16,754 nucleotides of DNA from Akkermansiaceae bacterium UBA985 (GTDB taxonomy: Bacteria > Verrucomicrobiota > Verrucomicrobiia > Verrucomicrobiales > Akkermansiaceae). The position numbers and the translations under genes are program-made. Location: positions 1 to 16,754 of the forward strand of contig DBBL01000193.1 in the NCBI GenBank assembly GCA_002292185.1, in the 5' to 3' direction. Positions 1 to 6,700 of this stretch are shown here, piece by piece. The notes beneath the pieces are model-generated. The model ran no database searches. It was not told the DNA's origin and saw nothing but the letters and a program-made list of their open reading frames with translations. How positions within the stretch are numbered: position 1 is the first letter of the stretch; each line of letters opens with the position of its first letter.

Positions 1-699
1 GCTGAGCGCACTGGCATCCAGTTTATTTTTAAGGCCTCCTATGATAAGGCCAACCGCACTTCAGTAGACTCCTTCCGTGGCCCTGGTGTCGTCGAAGGTT
101 GCCGCATCCTCGGCGAAATAGGCAAGGAACTCGGTCTGCCTGTAACCACAGACATCCATACACCTGCGGAAGCTGCCATCGCAGCAGAGACCGTCGACTT
201 CTTGCAGATCCCCGCCTTCCTCTGTCGCCAAACCGACTTACTAGAGGCCTGTGCTAAAACGGGACGTCCAGTGAATATCAAAAAAGGACAGTTCCTCGCT
301 CCTTGGGATGTAAAACCTATCGCCGGAAAAATGAAAGAATTCAACTGTGAGAATTTCTACATCACTGAACGCGGGTCCACCTTCGGATACAACAATCTCG
401 TAGCAGACATGCGCTCCCTTTATTGGATGCGTGACATGGGCATGAAAGTAATCTTTGACGCTACCCACTCTGTGCAACGCCCCGGTGGAGAGGGTGGCAC
501 AACCGGCGGAGACGGCGAGCTTGCCCCCGTTCTAGCAAGAGCCGCCATCGCCACCGGAGTAGATGGCGTTTTCATGGAAACTCACTTAGACCCTAAAAAA
601 GCGTTTTCAGACGGTCCCAACCAAATTCCTCTTTCCGATATCGAAGCCGTCCTTACCCGTTTGCTTGCAGTCCACCATGCAGCGCACAGCACCGATTAA
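1..699 (+). CDS. kdsA: 3-deoxy-8-phosphooctulonate synthase, C-terminal part
   Basis: The reading frame is open from the first base and ends at TAA 697-699, giving 232 residues without the N-terminus (the family is about 280 residues, so roughly 45-50 are missing). KdsA condenses phosphoenolpyruvate with arabinose 5-phosphate to make Kdo-8-phosphate, the precursor of the Kdo sugar of LPS, in the cytosol. Recognisable family blocks in order are [55 protein letters not shown] and METHLDP. The late block reads AFSDGPNQ, without the cysteine of the E. coli CDG block. From memory this resembles the metal-dependent KdsA class, but the deciding N-terminal Asn/Cys position lies outside the window. 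LPS-export genes follow on the same strand, which fits a Kdo/LPS locus. Identification is very secure; the metal class is inference. Confidence 0.96.
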   Translation, partial: AERTGIQFIFKASYDKANRTSVDSFRGPGVVEGCRILGEIGKELGLPVTTDIHTPAEAAIAAETVDFLQIPAFLCRQTDLLEACAKTGRPVNIKKGQFLAPWDVKPIAGKMKEFNCENFYITERGSTFGYNNLVADMRSLYWMRDMGMKVIFDATHSVQRPGGEGGTTGGDGELAPVLARAAIATGVDGVFMETHLDPKKAFSDGPNQIPLSDIEAVLTRLLAVHHAAHSTD

Positions 700-797
700 A
701 TTTAAGATTCCAAACTCCAGAAGTCACCATCACTAGAATCTTCCATCATTACACAGATACAAGCCGGCTCGCCCTGCTGTCATGCTGTGTCATTGGC

Positions 798-1337
798 ATG
801 ATGAGCGTCTTGCTCACCGCATGCACGGACGACAAAAAACCTAAGGATCTTCAAACCAAGGATCTTCAAGAGTCAGAAAAAATCAAAAAACCAGTGAAGG
901 GTCTCGCCGCATCGTCTGAACAAAAAGACGCCAAAAAGAAATCCAACATCGCCCTGCTAGGACAACTCCATAACGATACGATTTTAAGGCAGGTAAGACT
1001 ACCTCGATACGATGAGAATTTTAACCCTCTCTCTCTACTCCATGCAGAAAGAATGGAAGTGATCGGGGGCGAGACCATTGAGGCACGCGACGTCTCGCTG
1101 GAGCTTTACGATCAAGACGGTAGCGTCCAGGCACGCACCAAGGTCAAGCGTGCCATCTACCATGAAAACGACGCTATTCTTAAAGCAGAAGAAGCCATCT
1201 ATATTAGCGGCGAAGACTTCAAGGCCTCTGGAACAGGCATGGTCTATGACATCAACACCGGACAAGGCTTCATCACTGGTCCTGCTTCATCCTTATTTTA
1301 TCTTAAAGCGCTTAAGGCTTCAGATCCTAAGCCCTAA
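798..1337 (+). CDS. lptC: LptC-like LPS-export lipoprotein (start uncertain)
   Basis: Probable LptC-type component of the Lpt bridge, which passes LPS from the inner-membrane ABC transporter to LptA. The body from about residue 65 (blocks VRLPRYDE, LHAERMEVI, EARDVSLELYD) has the beta-rich, repetitive pattern of LptC/OstA folds, and it sits directly before lptA- and lptB-like genes. From ATG 798 the protein is 179 residues and begins MMSVLLTAC, a lipobox with only eight residues before Cys9, too short for a signal peptide. The same frame is open upstream and encodes RLALLSCCVIG just before this ATG, which would complete a normal lipoprotein signal. The true start is therefore probably upstream but has no ATG, GTG or TTG back to the kdsA end. 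A Lys-rich linker follows the lipobox. The LptC assignment rests on context plus fold-like pattern, because the family is poorly conserved. Confidence 0.75.
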   Translation: MMSVLLTACTDDKKPKDLQTKDLQESEKIKKPVKGLAASSEQKDAKKKSNIALLGQLHNDTILRQVRLPRYDENFNPLSLLHAERMEVIGGETIEARDVSLELYDQDGSVQARTKVKRAIYHENDAILKAEEAIYISGEDFKASGTGMVYDINTGQGFITGPASSLFYLKALKASDPKP

Positions 1338-1371
1338 GTCCCCTTGCCCGATACTCAATCCATACCAAACC

Positions 1372-2289
1372 ATGCAGCCTAAGCACATGACTAAAAATGC
1401 CCGCTGGCCATCCGCCACGGTGGTAACTGCTGCGCTGTCAATGGTGCTGAGCTGCGTGCTTACAGCAGCACCGCCCAAGCCACCATCCACGGCAAAACTG
1501 GATGCAATCGACAAGCATGCTGTGCCCATCGCTGGAAATAATGAAGCGCTTCAGCAAAAATCAGAAAAAGCCATTCTGCATAGTGATGAGCGCTCTGCTG
1601 CGGCTGACCAAAAAATACAAGCCTTCCTCAAACACAGCGGCCAGGACAAAAAGCTCGAACAAAATATACCAACCGAGCCAGCAACAGGGCCAGTACAAGC
1701 GGACGATCAGGCCGAGCCTGATAAAAAGACGGCAAATAAAGAAAAAGAGCTCAGCACTATTAAGATAGAGTGTGATGGCGGCATCTATTTTGACAACGAA
1801 GAAGGAATACTCGCCTATCTCAAAAACATCAGGCTTGATGAGTCTAACTCTGACTTCAAATTAAGGTGTAGTGATGAACTCAAAATCTTATTCGACAACA
1901 GCCCCAAGGAGGAAAAAAAGAACAATGCACCCAAGGGATCCGAGCCTCAAAAAACAGAGCCAATACCAGAGCAAAAAGACAGCAGCTTTTCGGAACTCGG
2001 AGATCTCCAAGAAATCATCGCCACAGGAAGCGTCAAGATCCTTGGCAAAAACAGTGACGGCCAACCCTTTCTCGCTTCCGGCAACATAGCCAGCTACAAT
2101 GCAAAAACTGGCGAAATGATTCTTAAAGGAGGGCGCCCCACACTTCAACAGAGCGCCAATGAATACCTTCAGGCCGGGGAGGATGGTCAATGGATTAGGA
2201 TACAAATGAAAGACAAGGATATCGAAAGCATTATCACCAGCCAGGGAAAGTGGGTAATGCAAGCCGTCACCCAAAAAGAATCTCGCTAA
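1372..2289 (+). CDS. lptA: LptA/OstA-like periplasmic LPS transport protein
   Basis: Probable LptA, the periplasmic beta-jellyroll protein that forms the LPS bridge between LptC and the outer-membrane LptD. ATG 1372 gives 305 residues with a basic N-terminus, a hydrophobic stretch (about residues 15-30, TVVTAALSMVLSCVL) and a likely AxA-type cleavage near TAA. The frame is open further left to 1078, but that part lies across the lptC-like gene and is probably not translated; ATG 1387 is an alternative start. A long polar, low-complexity Lys/Glu/Gln-rich linker (about residues 40-130) leads into OstA-like segments: IKIECDGGIYFDNEEGILAYL, then a second charged linker, then IIATGSVKILGKNSDGQPFLASG. 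The linkers make it longer than the roughly 180-residue E. coli protein. The stop codon lies exactly at the junction of a 16-bp tandem duplication. Confidence 0.75.
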   Translation: MQPKHMTKNARWPSATVVTAALSMVLSCVLTAAPPKPPSTAKLDAIDKHAVPIAGNNEALQQKSEKAILHSDERSAAADQKIQAFLKHSGQDKKLEQNIPTEPATGPVQADDQAEPDKKTANKEKELSTIKIECDGGIYFDNEEGILAYLKNIRLDESNSDFKLRCSDELKILFDNSPKEEKKNNAPKGSEPQKTEPIPEQKDSSFSELGDLQEIIATGSVKILGKNSDGQPFLASGNIASYNAKTGEMILKGGRPTLQQSANEYLQAGEDGQWIRIQMKDKDIESIITSQGKWVMQAVTQKESR

Positions 2290-2304
2290 AAAAGAATCTC
2301 GCTA
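2273..2304 (+). repeat. 16-bp exact tandem duplication at the lptA/lptB junction
   Basis: The unit AAAAAGAATCTCGCTA occurs twice head to tail, at 2273-2288 and 2289-2304, with no mismatch. The lptA-like stop codon TAA (2287-2289) is made by the last two bases of copy one and the first base of copy two. With a single copy, the frame would continue for about fifteen more residues across the lptB start. Confidence 0.95.
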
Positions 2305-2315
2305 CACGAACAACG

Positions 2316-3152
2316 ATGCCAGAAACCACAACAGACGCTTCAACAACTGAGCAGCAGCCAGCTCTCGCCCCACCATCAGATCACACGACTCTGCATCTGG
2401 ATACAGGGACGCGCCGAAGCTCACCAACACTACTAGAAGCTCGCGGTTTGATGAAAACCTATGCTGGCCGCACCGTCGTCAATAATGTCAATCTGAGTGT
2501 GCGAGAAGGTGAAATTGTTGGCCTCCTGGGTCCCAATGGAGCTGGTAAAACCACCAGCTTTTATATGATCGCCGGCCTCATCCCCGCTGATGCCGGAGTG
2601 GTCAGCTTCTCAGGCAATGATATTTCAACGCTACCCATGCACAAACGCGCCAGACTGGGCATGGGCTACCTGCCCCAAGAAGAATCCATCTTCCGTCACC
2701 TCAGCGTGCTCGACAACCTCCTCGCCGTGCTCGAGACCCGTAAAGATCTCAGCCGCAAGGAGCGCCATCACCGAGCTGACCAATTACTTGAGCGCTTTAA
2801 TATTTCCAAGCTGCGAGATTCTGAAGCCCTCTCACTTTCAGGAGGTGAAAAGCGCCGCCTCACCATCGCACGATCTCTTTGCACAGACCCCACTCTACTC
2901 ATGCTCGATGAGCCCTTTAGTGGAGTTGACCCTATCGCCGTAGGTGACATCCAAACCATCGTACGAGACTTACGTGAGCAAGATGGACTTTCCATCTTAA
3001 TTACCGATCACAATGTGCGTGAAACCCTGCACATTACTGACCATGCTTATTTGCTGCATGAGGGGCAACTCATCCTCGAAGGCGAAGCCAAAGATATTGC
3101 CACTAACCCACTCGCTCGAAAACATTACTTGGGCGAGGATTTTGTGCTTTAA
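2316..3152 (+). CDS. lptB: LPS export ABC transporter ATP-binding protein LptB
   Basis: Cytosolic ATPase of the LptB2FG transporter, which extracts LPS from the inner membrane and drives it along the Lpt bridge. The 278-residue protein has all ABC motifs: Walker A GPNGAGKTT (72-80), Q-loop Gln121 in YLPQEESIFR, signature LSGGE (174-178), Walker B LLMLDEP (194-200) and H-loop His232. The PQEESIFRHLSVLDNL block is typical of LptB rather than of general ABC ATPases. Conserved sequence starts near residue 40 (LLEARGLMKTYAGRTVV), so ATG 2316 leaves an unusual polar Thr/Ser/Pro-rich N-terminal extension of about 40 residues; ATG 2448 would remove it but also the first strand of the fold. It starts 26 bp after the lptA-like stop, and lptF/lptG are not in the window. 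Confidence 0.95.
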   Translation: MPETTTDASTTEQQPALAPPSDHTTLHLDTGTRRSSPTLLEARGLMKTYAGRTVVNNVNLSVREGEIVGLLGPNGAGKTTSFYMIAGLIPADAGVVSFSGNDISTLPMHKRARLGMGYLPQEESIFRHLSVLDNLLAVLETRKDLSRKERHHRADQLLERFNISKLRDSEALSLSGGEKRRLTIARSLCTDPTLLMLDEPFSGVDPIAVGDIQTIVRDLREQDGLSILITDHNVRETLHITDHAYLLHEGQLILEGEAKDIATNPLARKHYLGEDFVL

Positions 3153-3244
3153 TCATCATACCACTCATCACAGTCCAATTTTAGATACTCATTTATTTCG
3201 CAGCTAAATGCTGCATAACACAAACAAGAAAGGAAAAAACAAAT

Positions 3245-3838
3245 ATGCAATCAGCTAATGCTAATACGCAAATTACTATTACCGTACGTCACGAAGAAGT
3301 CACCGATGCCCTGCGCGATTACGCCACCAAGAAAATCCAAGGTCTACACCTAGATTACCCCAAAATCATCGAAGCCAAAGCCATCCTCGATGCTCACAAA
3401 AACCGACATCATGCTGAAATCATTCTCTTCTGCGCTAACCACATCGTCATCGACGCCTCGACTGAGAGCAAGGACATGTATGCTGCTATTGATGAGACTA
3501 TCGCCAAAATAGCCCGCCGCATGCGTAAGCACAAAACACGCTTACTCAGAAAGCACCGACCTAACAGAAGGAAAGACACGATTCGCCATCTTGACGAAAG
3601 GATTTTTGCTTCCGATGTTCTTGATAAAATTTCCTCAGCGGAAGAGCCGGAGGCTGATCCAGAGCCCATGATCATTCATCGTGAGGCATACCGCTTGCGC
3701 ACCCTACTTAAGGAAGAAGCCATCATGGAACTTGAGCTCTCAGAAAAGCCGTTCATCGTTTACAACAACGAGCGTCGCAATGTGATGCAAATTCTCTACC
3801 GCCGCCAAGACGGAGATTATGCCATCATTGAGCCTTAA
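3245..3838 (+). CDS. hpf: Long-form ribosome hibernation promoting factor
   Basis: HPF binds the decoding centre of idle 70S ribosomes; the long form also pairs ribosomes into 100S dimers through its C-terminal domain. The 197-residue protein has an N-terminal RaiA/HPF domain (about 8-105: ITITVRHEEVTDALRDYATKKI, then DMYAAIDETIAKIARRMRKHKTRL), a charged linker (about 106-140) and a C-terminal dimerisation module (about 145-197: EEAIMELELSEKPFIVYNN, then QILYRRQDGDYAIIEP). ATG 3245 is preceded by AGGAAA at a good distance, one of the few clear Shine-Dalgarno sites here. A 92-bp gap separates it from lptB, so it may have its own promoter, although I see no convincing one. In gamma-proteobacteria a short hpf also follows lptB, separated by rpoN. 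Confidence 0.95.
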   Translation: MQSANANTQITITVRHEEVTDALRDYATKKIQGLHLDYPKIIEAKAILDAHKNRHHAEIILFCANHIVIDASTESKDMYAAIDETIAKIARRMRKHKTRLLRKHRPNRRKDTIRHLDERIFASDVLDKISSAEEPEADPEPMIIHREAYRLRTLLKEEAIMELELSEKPFIVYNNERRNVMQILYRRQDGDYAIIEP

Positions 3839-3862
3839 CTAGATTAAGCGACCAAACAAACA

Positions 3863-3891
3863 GGGGCTCCTTAACGGGACGCCCCTTTTTT
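3863..3891 (+). terminator. Intrinsic terminator after hpf
   Basis: The stem GGGGC-TCC pairs with GGA-(bulged C)-GCCCC around a loop of about six bases, followed by six T residues (3886-3891). It lies 24 bp past the hpf stop and closes the rightward kdsA-lpt-hpf run. On the other strand the hairpin is followed only by TGTTTGTTT, so it may work weakly in both directions. Confidence 0.9.
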
Positions 3892-3924
3892 GTTCCTCAA
3901 TTTTGGACTCTTGTAGATGACAGC

Positions 3925-3952
3925 AAAACAAAAGCCTCTTAACACTAAAGGC
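3925..3952 (-). terminator. Intrinsic terminator of the leftward gene run
   Basis: On the - strand the stem GCCTTT/AGAGGC (one G-T pair) with loop AGTGTTA is followed by TTTTGTTTT. The stop codon of the small candidate selenoprotein gene (3945-3947) lies within the loop, so the terminator sits directly at the end of that gene and supports its being transcribed. Confidence 0.7.
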
Positions 3953-4244
3953 CCTTGGATGGATCAAGTTGCTTAGTTTGCTCAAGTTGCTCACCTTGAT
4001 CGAGCTGCTCACCCAGCTCATCTGGCTCAAGCGTCTCTGAGGCTTTACCGTCGATCGGCTTATCTAGCTCACTCACCTTATCTACTACCACTGCTTCGCT
4101 AGTAACTGCTGCTGCCTTGCCTTCATTCTCACCCGGAGAATTTCTACCCGACATTCATGTAGGAATACCGCATGCAGGCAAAATCCATAACTGCATGGAG
4201 AAATAGAGGCCAATAAAACCGACAAATAACCAAATACTGTTCAT
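3945..4244 (-). CDS. Candidate selenoprotein: small membrane protein with in-frame TGA
   Basis: From ATG 4244 the - strand encodes a 29-residue hydrophobic segment (WLFVGFIGLYF, then MQLWILPACGIPT), then TGA at 4157-4155, then in the same frame 69 hydrophilic, acidic residues starting MSGRNSPG and ending at TAG 3945. Read with selenocysteine this is a 99-residue protein: one N-terminal membrane helix, a CGIPTU motif (Cys25, Sec30) at the membrane edge, and a Glu/Gln/Asp-rich tail. A perfect hairpin starts 13 nt past the TGA, with its loop 19 nt past it, as expected for a bacterial SECIS. The gene starts 25 bp after the globin stop, so the two may be co-transcribed. No strong Shine-Dalgarno precedes ATG 4244. 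Alternatives are a Cys codon mutated to a stop, or two peptides coupled through TGAATG. The biochemical function is unknown; a membrane thiol/selenol redox role is only inference. Confidence 0.6.
3960..4013 (-). repeat. Three imperfect 18-nt repeats in the acidic tail
   Basis: Three consecutive six-codon units read GEQLDQ, GEQLEQ and TKQLDP on the - strand, within the C-terminal tail of the candidate selenoprotein. The DNA units differ at several positions. They keep the reading frame, as expected if length changes in the tail are tolerated but frame is under selection. Confidence 0.8.
4125..4141 (-). promoter_or_regulatory. SECIS-like hairpin downstream of the in-frame TGA
   Basis: On the - strand ATTCTC-CGGGT-GAGAAT forms a perfect 6-bp stem with a 5-nt loop. 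The first loop base is 19 nt past the TGA (4157-4155). Bacterial SECIS elements are stem-loops placed a short distance after UGA, with the apical loop about 16-37 nt away and a G within its first two bases; this hairpin has both properties (loop C-G-G-G-T). It would recruit SelB with Sec-tRNA. The stem has no evident bulged U and has not been folded by program, so this is a candidate only. Confidence 0.55.
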
Positions 4245-4269
4245 CTCTATATGTGTTTGTTTAACTTTT

Positions 4270-4647
4270 TTATTCCTGCCGGTTGCGCATGTTATGCGCA
4301 ACCATCGTAAAGAAGGCATTCAGCTCAAGCTTGATGGACGCTGGAACATTGGTTTCATCCATCGCCTCGTCCATAAGTTCCAGCCAGCGCACAGCCTCGG
4401 CTTCACCAATGGAGAAGGGAGCGTGCCGCATCCTCAAGCGTGGATGGCCACGTTTAGCTTGATAGCGTGGATCATTGCCAAAACGAAATAACAAGAAATC
4501 ACGTAAACGTTCTTCCGCCCCTATGAGGTCCTCTTCAGGATACATCGGGCCGATCAAAGGATCTTGTTTAATTCTTCGGTAAAAAGCGGCCACCATCTTG
4601 GTGAATCCGGCTTCACCGAGAATGGTATAAATGACTGCTTCGTCCAT
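4270..4647 (-). CDS. Group II truncated hemoglobin (TrHbO type)
   Basis: Small heme protein of the 2-over-2 truncated globin family, usually linked to oxygen, NO or peroxide chemistry in the cytosol. The 125-residue length is typical. Group II features are Tyr at the B10 position (Tyr23 in AFYRRI), the PLIGPMYPE block (30-38), the proximal heme-ligand block GHPRLRMRHAPF with His75, and Trp88 (RWLELMDEAM) at G8. ATG 4647 lies 46 bp after the argG stop, and the candidate selenoprotein follows 25 bp downstream, so argG, globin and that gene may share a transcript. GlbO/YjbI-type proteins are the best match. The physiological ligand cannot be read from sequence. Confidence 0.93.
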   Translation of the reverse strand: MDEAVIYTILGEAGFTKMVAAFYRRIKQDPLIGPMYPEEDLIGAEERLRDFLLFRFGNDPRYQAKRGHPRLRMRHAPFSIGEAEAVRWLELMDEAMDETNVPASIKLELNAFFTMVAHNMRNRQE

Positions 4648-4693
4648 GGTGATTGATTATTTAGCAGTCATCTGACAAGAGACCAGCTTTCTA

Positions 4694-5977
4694 TTACTCG
4701 CCTTGACGAGCTGAGGCCTTGAGACGAAGAGCGTTGAGGGCAATGAAACCTGTGGCATCATCCTGATTATATGCCTCCTCGGCGCCACCTTCCATGGTAG
4801 CAACATCCTCCGAGTATAGCGTAAGCGGCGAACGACGTCCTGCTTGCAGGCAATTTCCTTTGTAAAGCTTGAGTCTCACCTCACCGCACACCGTCTTTTG
4901 TGTCTCGGTAACTAGGGCCTGAATTGCATCTCGCTCAGGAGCAAACCAAAATCCGTTGTAGACCAATTGCGAGTATTTGGTGATCAAGCTATCACGCACA
5001 TACTGAGCCTCACGATCCACGGTTAATGTCTCCAGGTCTCGGTGCGCCGCAAGAATGATGGTGCCTCCAGGAGTCTCGTAAACACCGCGTGATTTCATGC
5101 CGACAAAACGGTTTTCGACGATATCGATACGGCCTATGCCATGTTTGCCACCCAGGAAATTCAACACCCGCATGACACCATAGGGGCTGAGTAAGGTATA
5201 GCCGTCCTTGTCGCCCTCTACCTTGAAGTCACCCAAGTCCTCAATGATCTGAGCCAAACCATCATACTTGAGACCTATAATATTGCCCTTCTCAAACAAA
5301 AACTCAACATACTCGGGAGTATCTGGAGCTTCCTCAGGAGAGACAGAGAGCACATACATATCACGATCGGCTTCACCCGTTGCATCATACCAGGTGTCCT
5401 CAAGCGCTCCTGCTTCAAAAGAAATATGCAGTAAATTACGATCCATCGAGTATGGCTTCTTCTTCGATGCAGTGACATCAATCCCATGCTCTTCACAGTA
5501 GGCGATCATCTCTGAGCGACCGGGGAACTGGGCACGGAACTCAGCATCACGCCATGGAGCAATCATCTTAATATCTGGTGCGAGGGCAGCGACGGAAAGT
5601 TCGAATCTCACCTGATCGTTGCCTTTACCCGTTGCTCCGTGAGCAATGGCATCTGCACCCTCCTTGATAGCCACATCTACCATTCCTTTCGAAATACATG
5701 GGCGAGCAATTGAGGTTCCCAGAAGATAACGACCTTCATAAAGGGCATTAGCTTGAAACATAGGATAAATATAATCAGCGGCAAATTCCTCTTTCAGGTC
5801 TCCGATGTAACACTTACTAGCACCCGTGCTCAGCGCCTTTTCCTCGAGCCCATCAAGCTCCTCTCCCTGGCCAACATCAGCGCAGTAAGCGATGATTTCA
5901 GCGTTGTATTTTTCCTTGAGCCAAAGAAGGAGAACTGAGGTATCTAAACCTCCTGAATATGCGACGACGATTTTCAT
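4694..5977 (-). CDS. argG: Argininosuccinate synthase
   Basis: Joins citrulline and aspartate at the cost of ATP to give argininosuccinate, the penultimate step of arginine synthesis in the cytosol. The full-length 427-residue protein has the N-type ATP pyrophosphatase loop YSGGLDTS (7-14), the block [17 protein letters not shown], the block [13 protein letters not shown], and the C-terminal synthetase part with [21 protein letters not shown] and ETPGG. ATG 5977 starts directly at the conserved first strand (KIVVAYSGG), so the start is secure, although no Shine-Dalgarno is evident. A 130-bp gap upstream suggests its own promoter. No full ARG-box-like operator was seen there. No other arginine gene is in the window. 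Confidence 0.98.
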   Translation of the reverse strand: MKIVVAYSGGLDTSVLLLWLKEKYNAEIIAYCADVGQGEELDGLEEKALSTGASKCYIGDLKEEFAADYIYPMFQANALYEGRYLLGTSIARPCISKGMVDVAIKEGADAIAHGATGKGNDQVRFELSVAALAPDIKMIAPWRDAEFRAQFPGRSEMIAYCEEHGIDVTASKKKPYSMDRNLLHISFEAGALEDTWYDATGEADRDMYVLSVSPEEAPDTPEYVEFLFEKGNIIGLKYDGLAQIIEDLGDFKVEGDKDGYTLLSPYGVMRVLNFLGGKHGIGRIDIVENRFVGMKSRGVYETPGGTIILAAHRDLETLTVDREAQYVRDSLITKYSQLVYNGFWFAPERDAIQALVTETQKTVCGEVRLKLYKGNCLQAGRRSPLTLYSEDVATMEGGAEEAYNQDDATGFIALNALRLKASARQGE

Positions 5978-6043
5978 AGTGATATTGCGTTATAGGTAAA
6001 ATCTATCCCGGCCCTAAATACCGTGAGATGCGCGGAGAAAAGC

Positions 6044-6071
6044 ATATTCAGCCCTAAGAGACAAGAGTCAA
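6044..6071 (-). promoter_or_regulatory. Possible promoter for argG
   Basis: In the 130-bp gap upstream of argG, the - strand carries TTGACT (6071-6066), a 16-bp spacer and GAATAT (6049-6044). The -35 is a good match and the -10 is weak. A sigma-70-type promoter is plausible, leaving a leader of about 60 nt. Confidence 0.3.
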
Positions 6072-6107
6072 GATAGGCCAGCGATGACAGATCTTTGCCC
6101 TCCGCTC

Positions 6108-6635
6108 TCAATCCTCTGTTTGTCTGCCGTCCTCAGCAGGAGTAGCTTGCTCCTGAGTGGAAATAGCTGGTGCCGATTTGCTGGTGGGGAGCACCTTGCG
6201 GATCAGCTTCTTCAAGCCCCCCTCAGCAGCTAGTTCAGCGGCTTCGGCATCACGCATTGCCTTTTCCCATGCGGGAGCAAAACCAGGCGCCTGCTCTCTC
6301 ATCACACTGACCGCATTCTCCATCATCTGAAGGTGACGCAGCTCCGCACGTCCAGGCTTCTGCTTGGCCACGTTAAGATTAGACCTCAAATTCTCATTCT
6401 GCTCACGTAGCTCGATGAGATCAGCCTCAAGCTGATCATTGCCCTTGGCATTGATTTTGAGCTGGGTGTTAAGATGCCCCTGAAGCTCTTTGTTTTCCTC
6501 CTGCAAACGCTTCTTTTCGCTGCGCAGCATGCTGATGTCCTTGCGCATCAGCCTCCAGACCATGACGAGTAAAAATAACCCGACAACAAGCCCCCAAGTA
6601 AAGGGCTCCGAGATGATCAGCATGAATGTTTCCAT
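6108..6635 (-). CDS. Membrane-anchored coiled-coil protein of unknown function
   Basis: I do not recognise a family. The 175-residue protein has a short N-terminus, one membrane helix (about 11-29, FTWGLVVGLFLLVMVWRLM), then a basic stretch and a long predicted coiled coil (about 33-90, rich in Leu, Glu, Lys and Gln: RSEKKRLQEENKELQGHL, LIELREQNENLRSNL), then a helical region around 95-150 and a polar, disordered tail. The topology suggests an inner-membrane protein with its coiled coil in the cytosol, because the residues after the helix are basic (RLMRKDISMLRSEKK). ATG 6635 and ATG 6623 are both possible starts. It lies 65 bp after the M50 protease and before argG on the same strand. A scaffold or envelope role is only inference. 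Confidence 0.75.
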   Translation of the reverse strand: METFMLIISEPFTWGLVVGLFLLVMVWRLMRKDISMLRSEKKRLQEENKELQGHLNTQLKINAKGNDQLEADLIELREQNENLRSNLNVAKQKPGRAELRHLQMMENAVSVMREQAPGFAPAWEKAMRDAEAAELAAEGGLKKLIRKVLPTSKSAPAISTQEQATPAEDGRQTED

Positions 6636-6700
6636 GAACGAAGAATAAGTAACTCAGATCATTTTCCAAGGACTATCCTCATGCAGCAAGTAGCCTAGCG

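Noticed and set aside
1078..1371. Upstream extension of the lptA-like frame through the lptC-like gene.
   Set aside because: The segment overlaps the lptC-like coding region, has no protein-like composition, and ATG 1372 begins a clean signal peptide.
3200..3214. Small hairpin GCAGC-TAAAT-GCTGC before hpf.
   Set aside because: It is only a 5-bp stem with no T tract and no link to a known motif; chance is adequate.
3839..4030. Open frame of 63 codons on the - strand after hpf.
   Set aside because: It crosses both terminators and overlaps the better supported candidate selenoprotein frame; its composition looks random.
4152..4157. TGAATG as a simple stop-restart between two separate genes.
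   Set aside because: Kept as an alternative but not preferred: neither a 29-residue hydrophobic peptide nor a lone acidic tail makes an obvious gene, the second ATG has no Shine-Dalgarno, and the hairpin position favours recoding.
5978..6107. Search for an arginine operator upstream of argG.
   Set aside because: Only one TGAATAT half-site is seen, without the paired ATTCA half; not enough for an ARG box.
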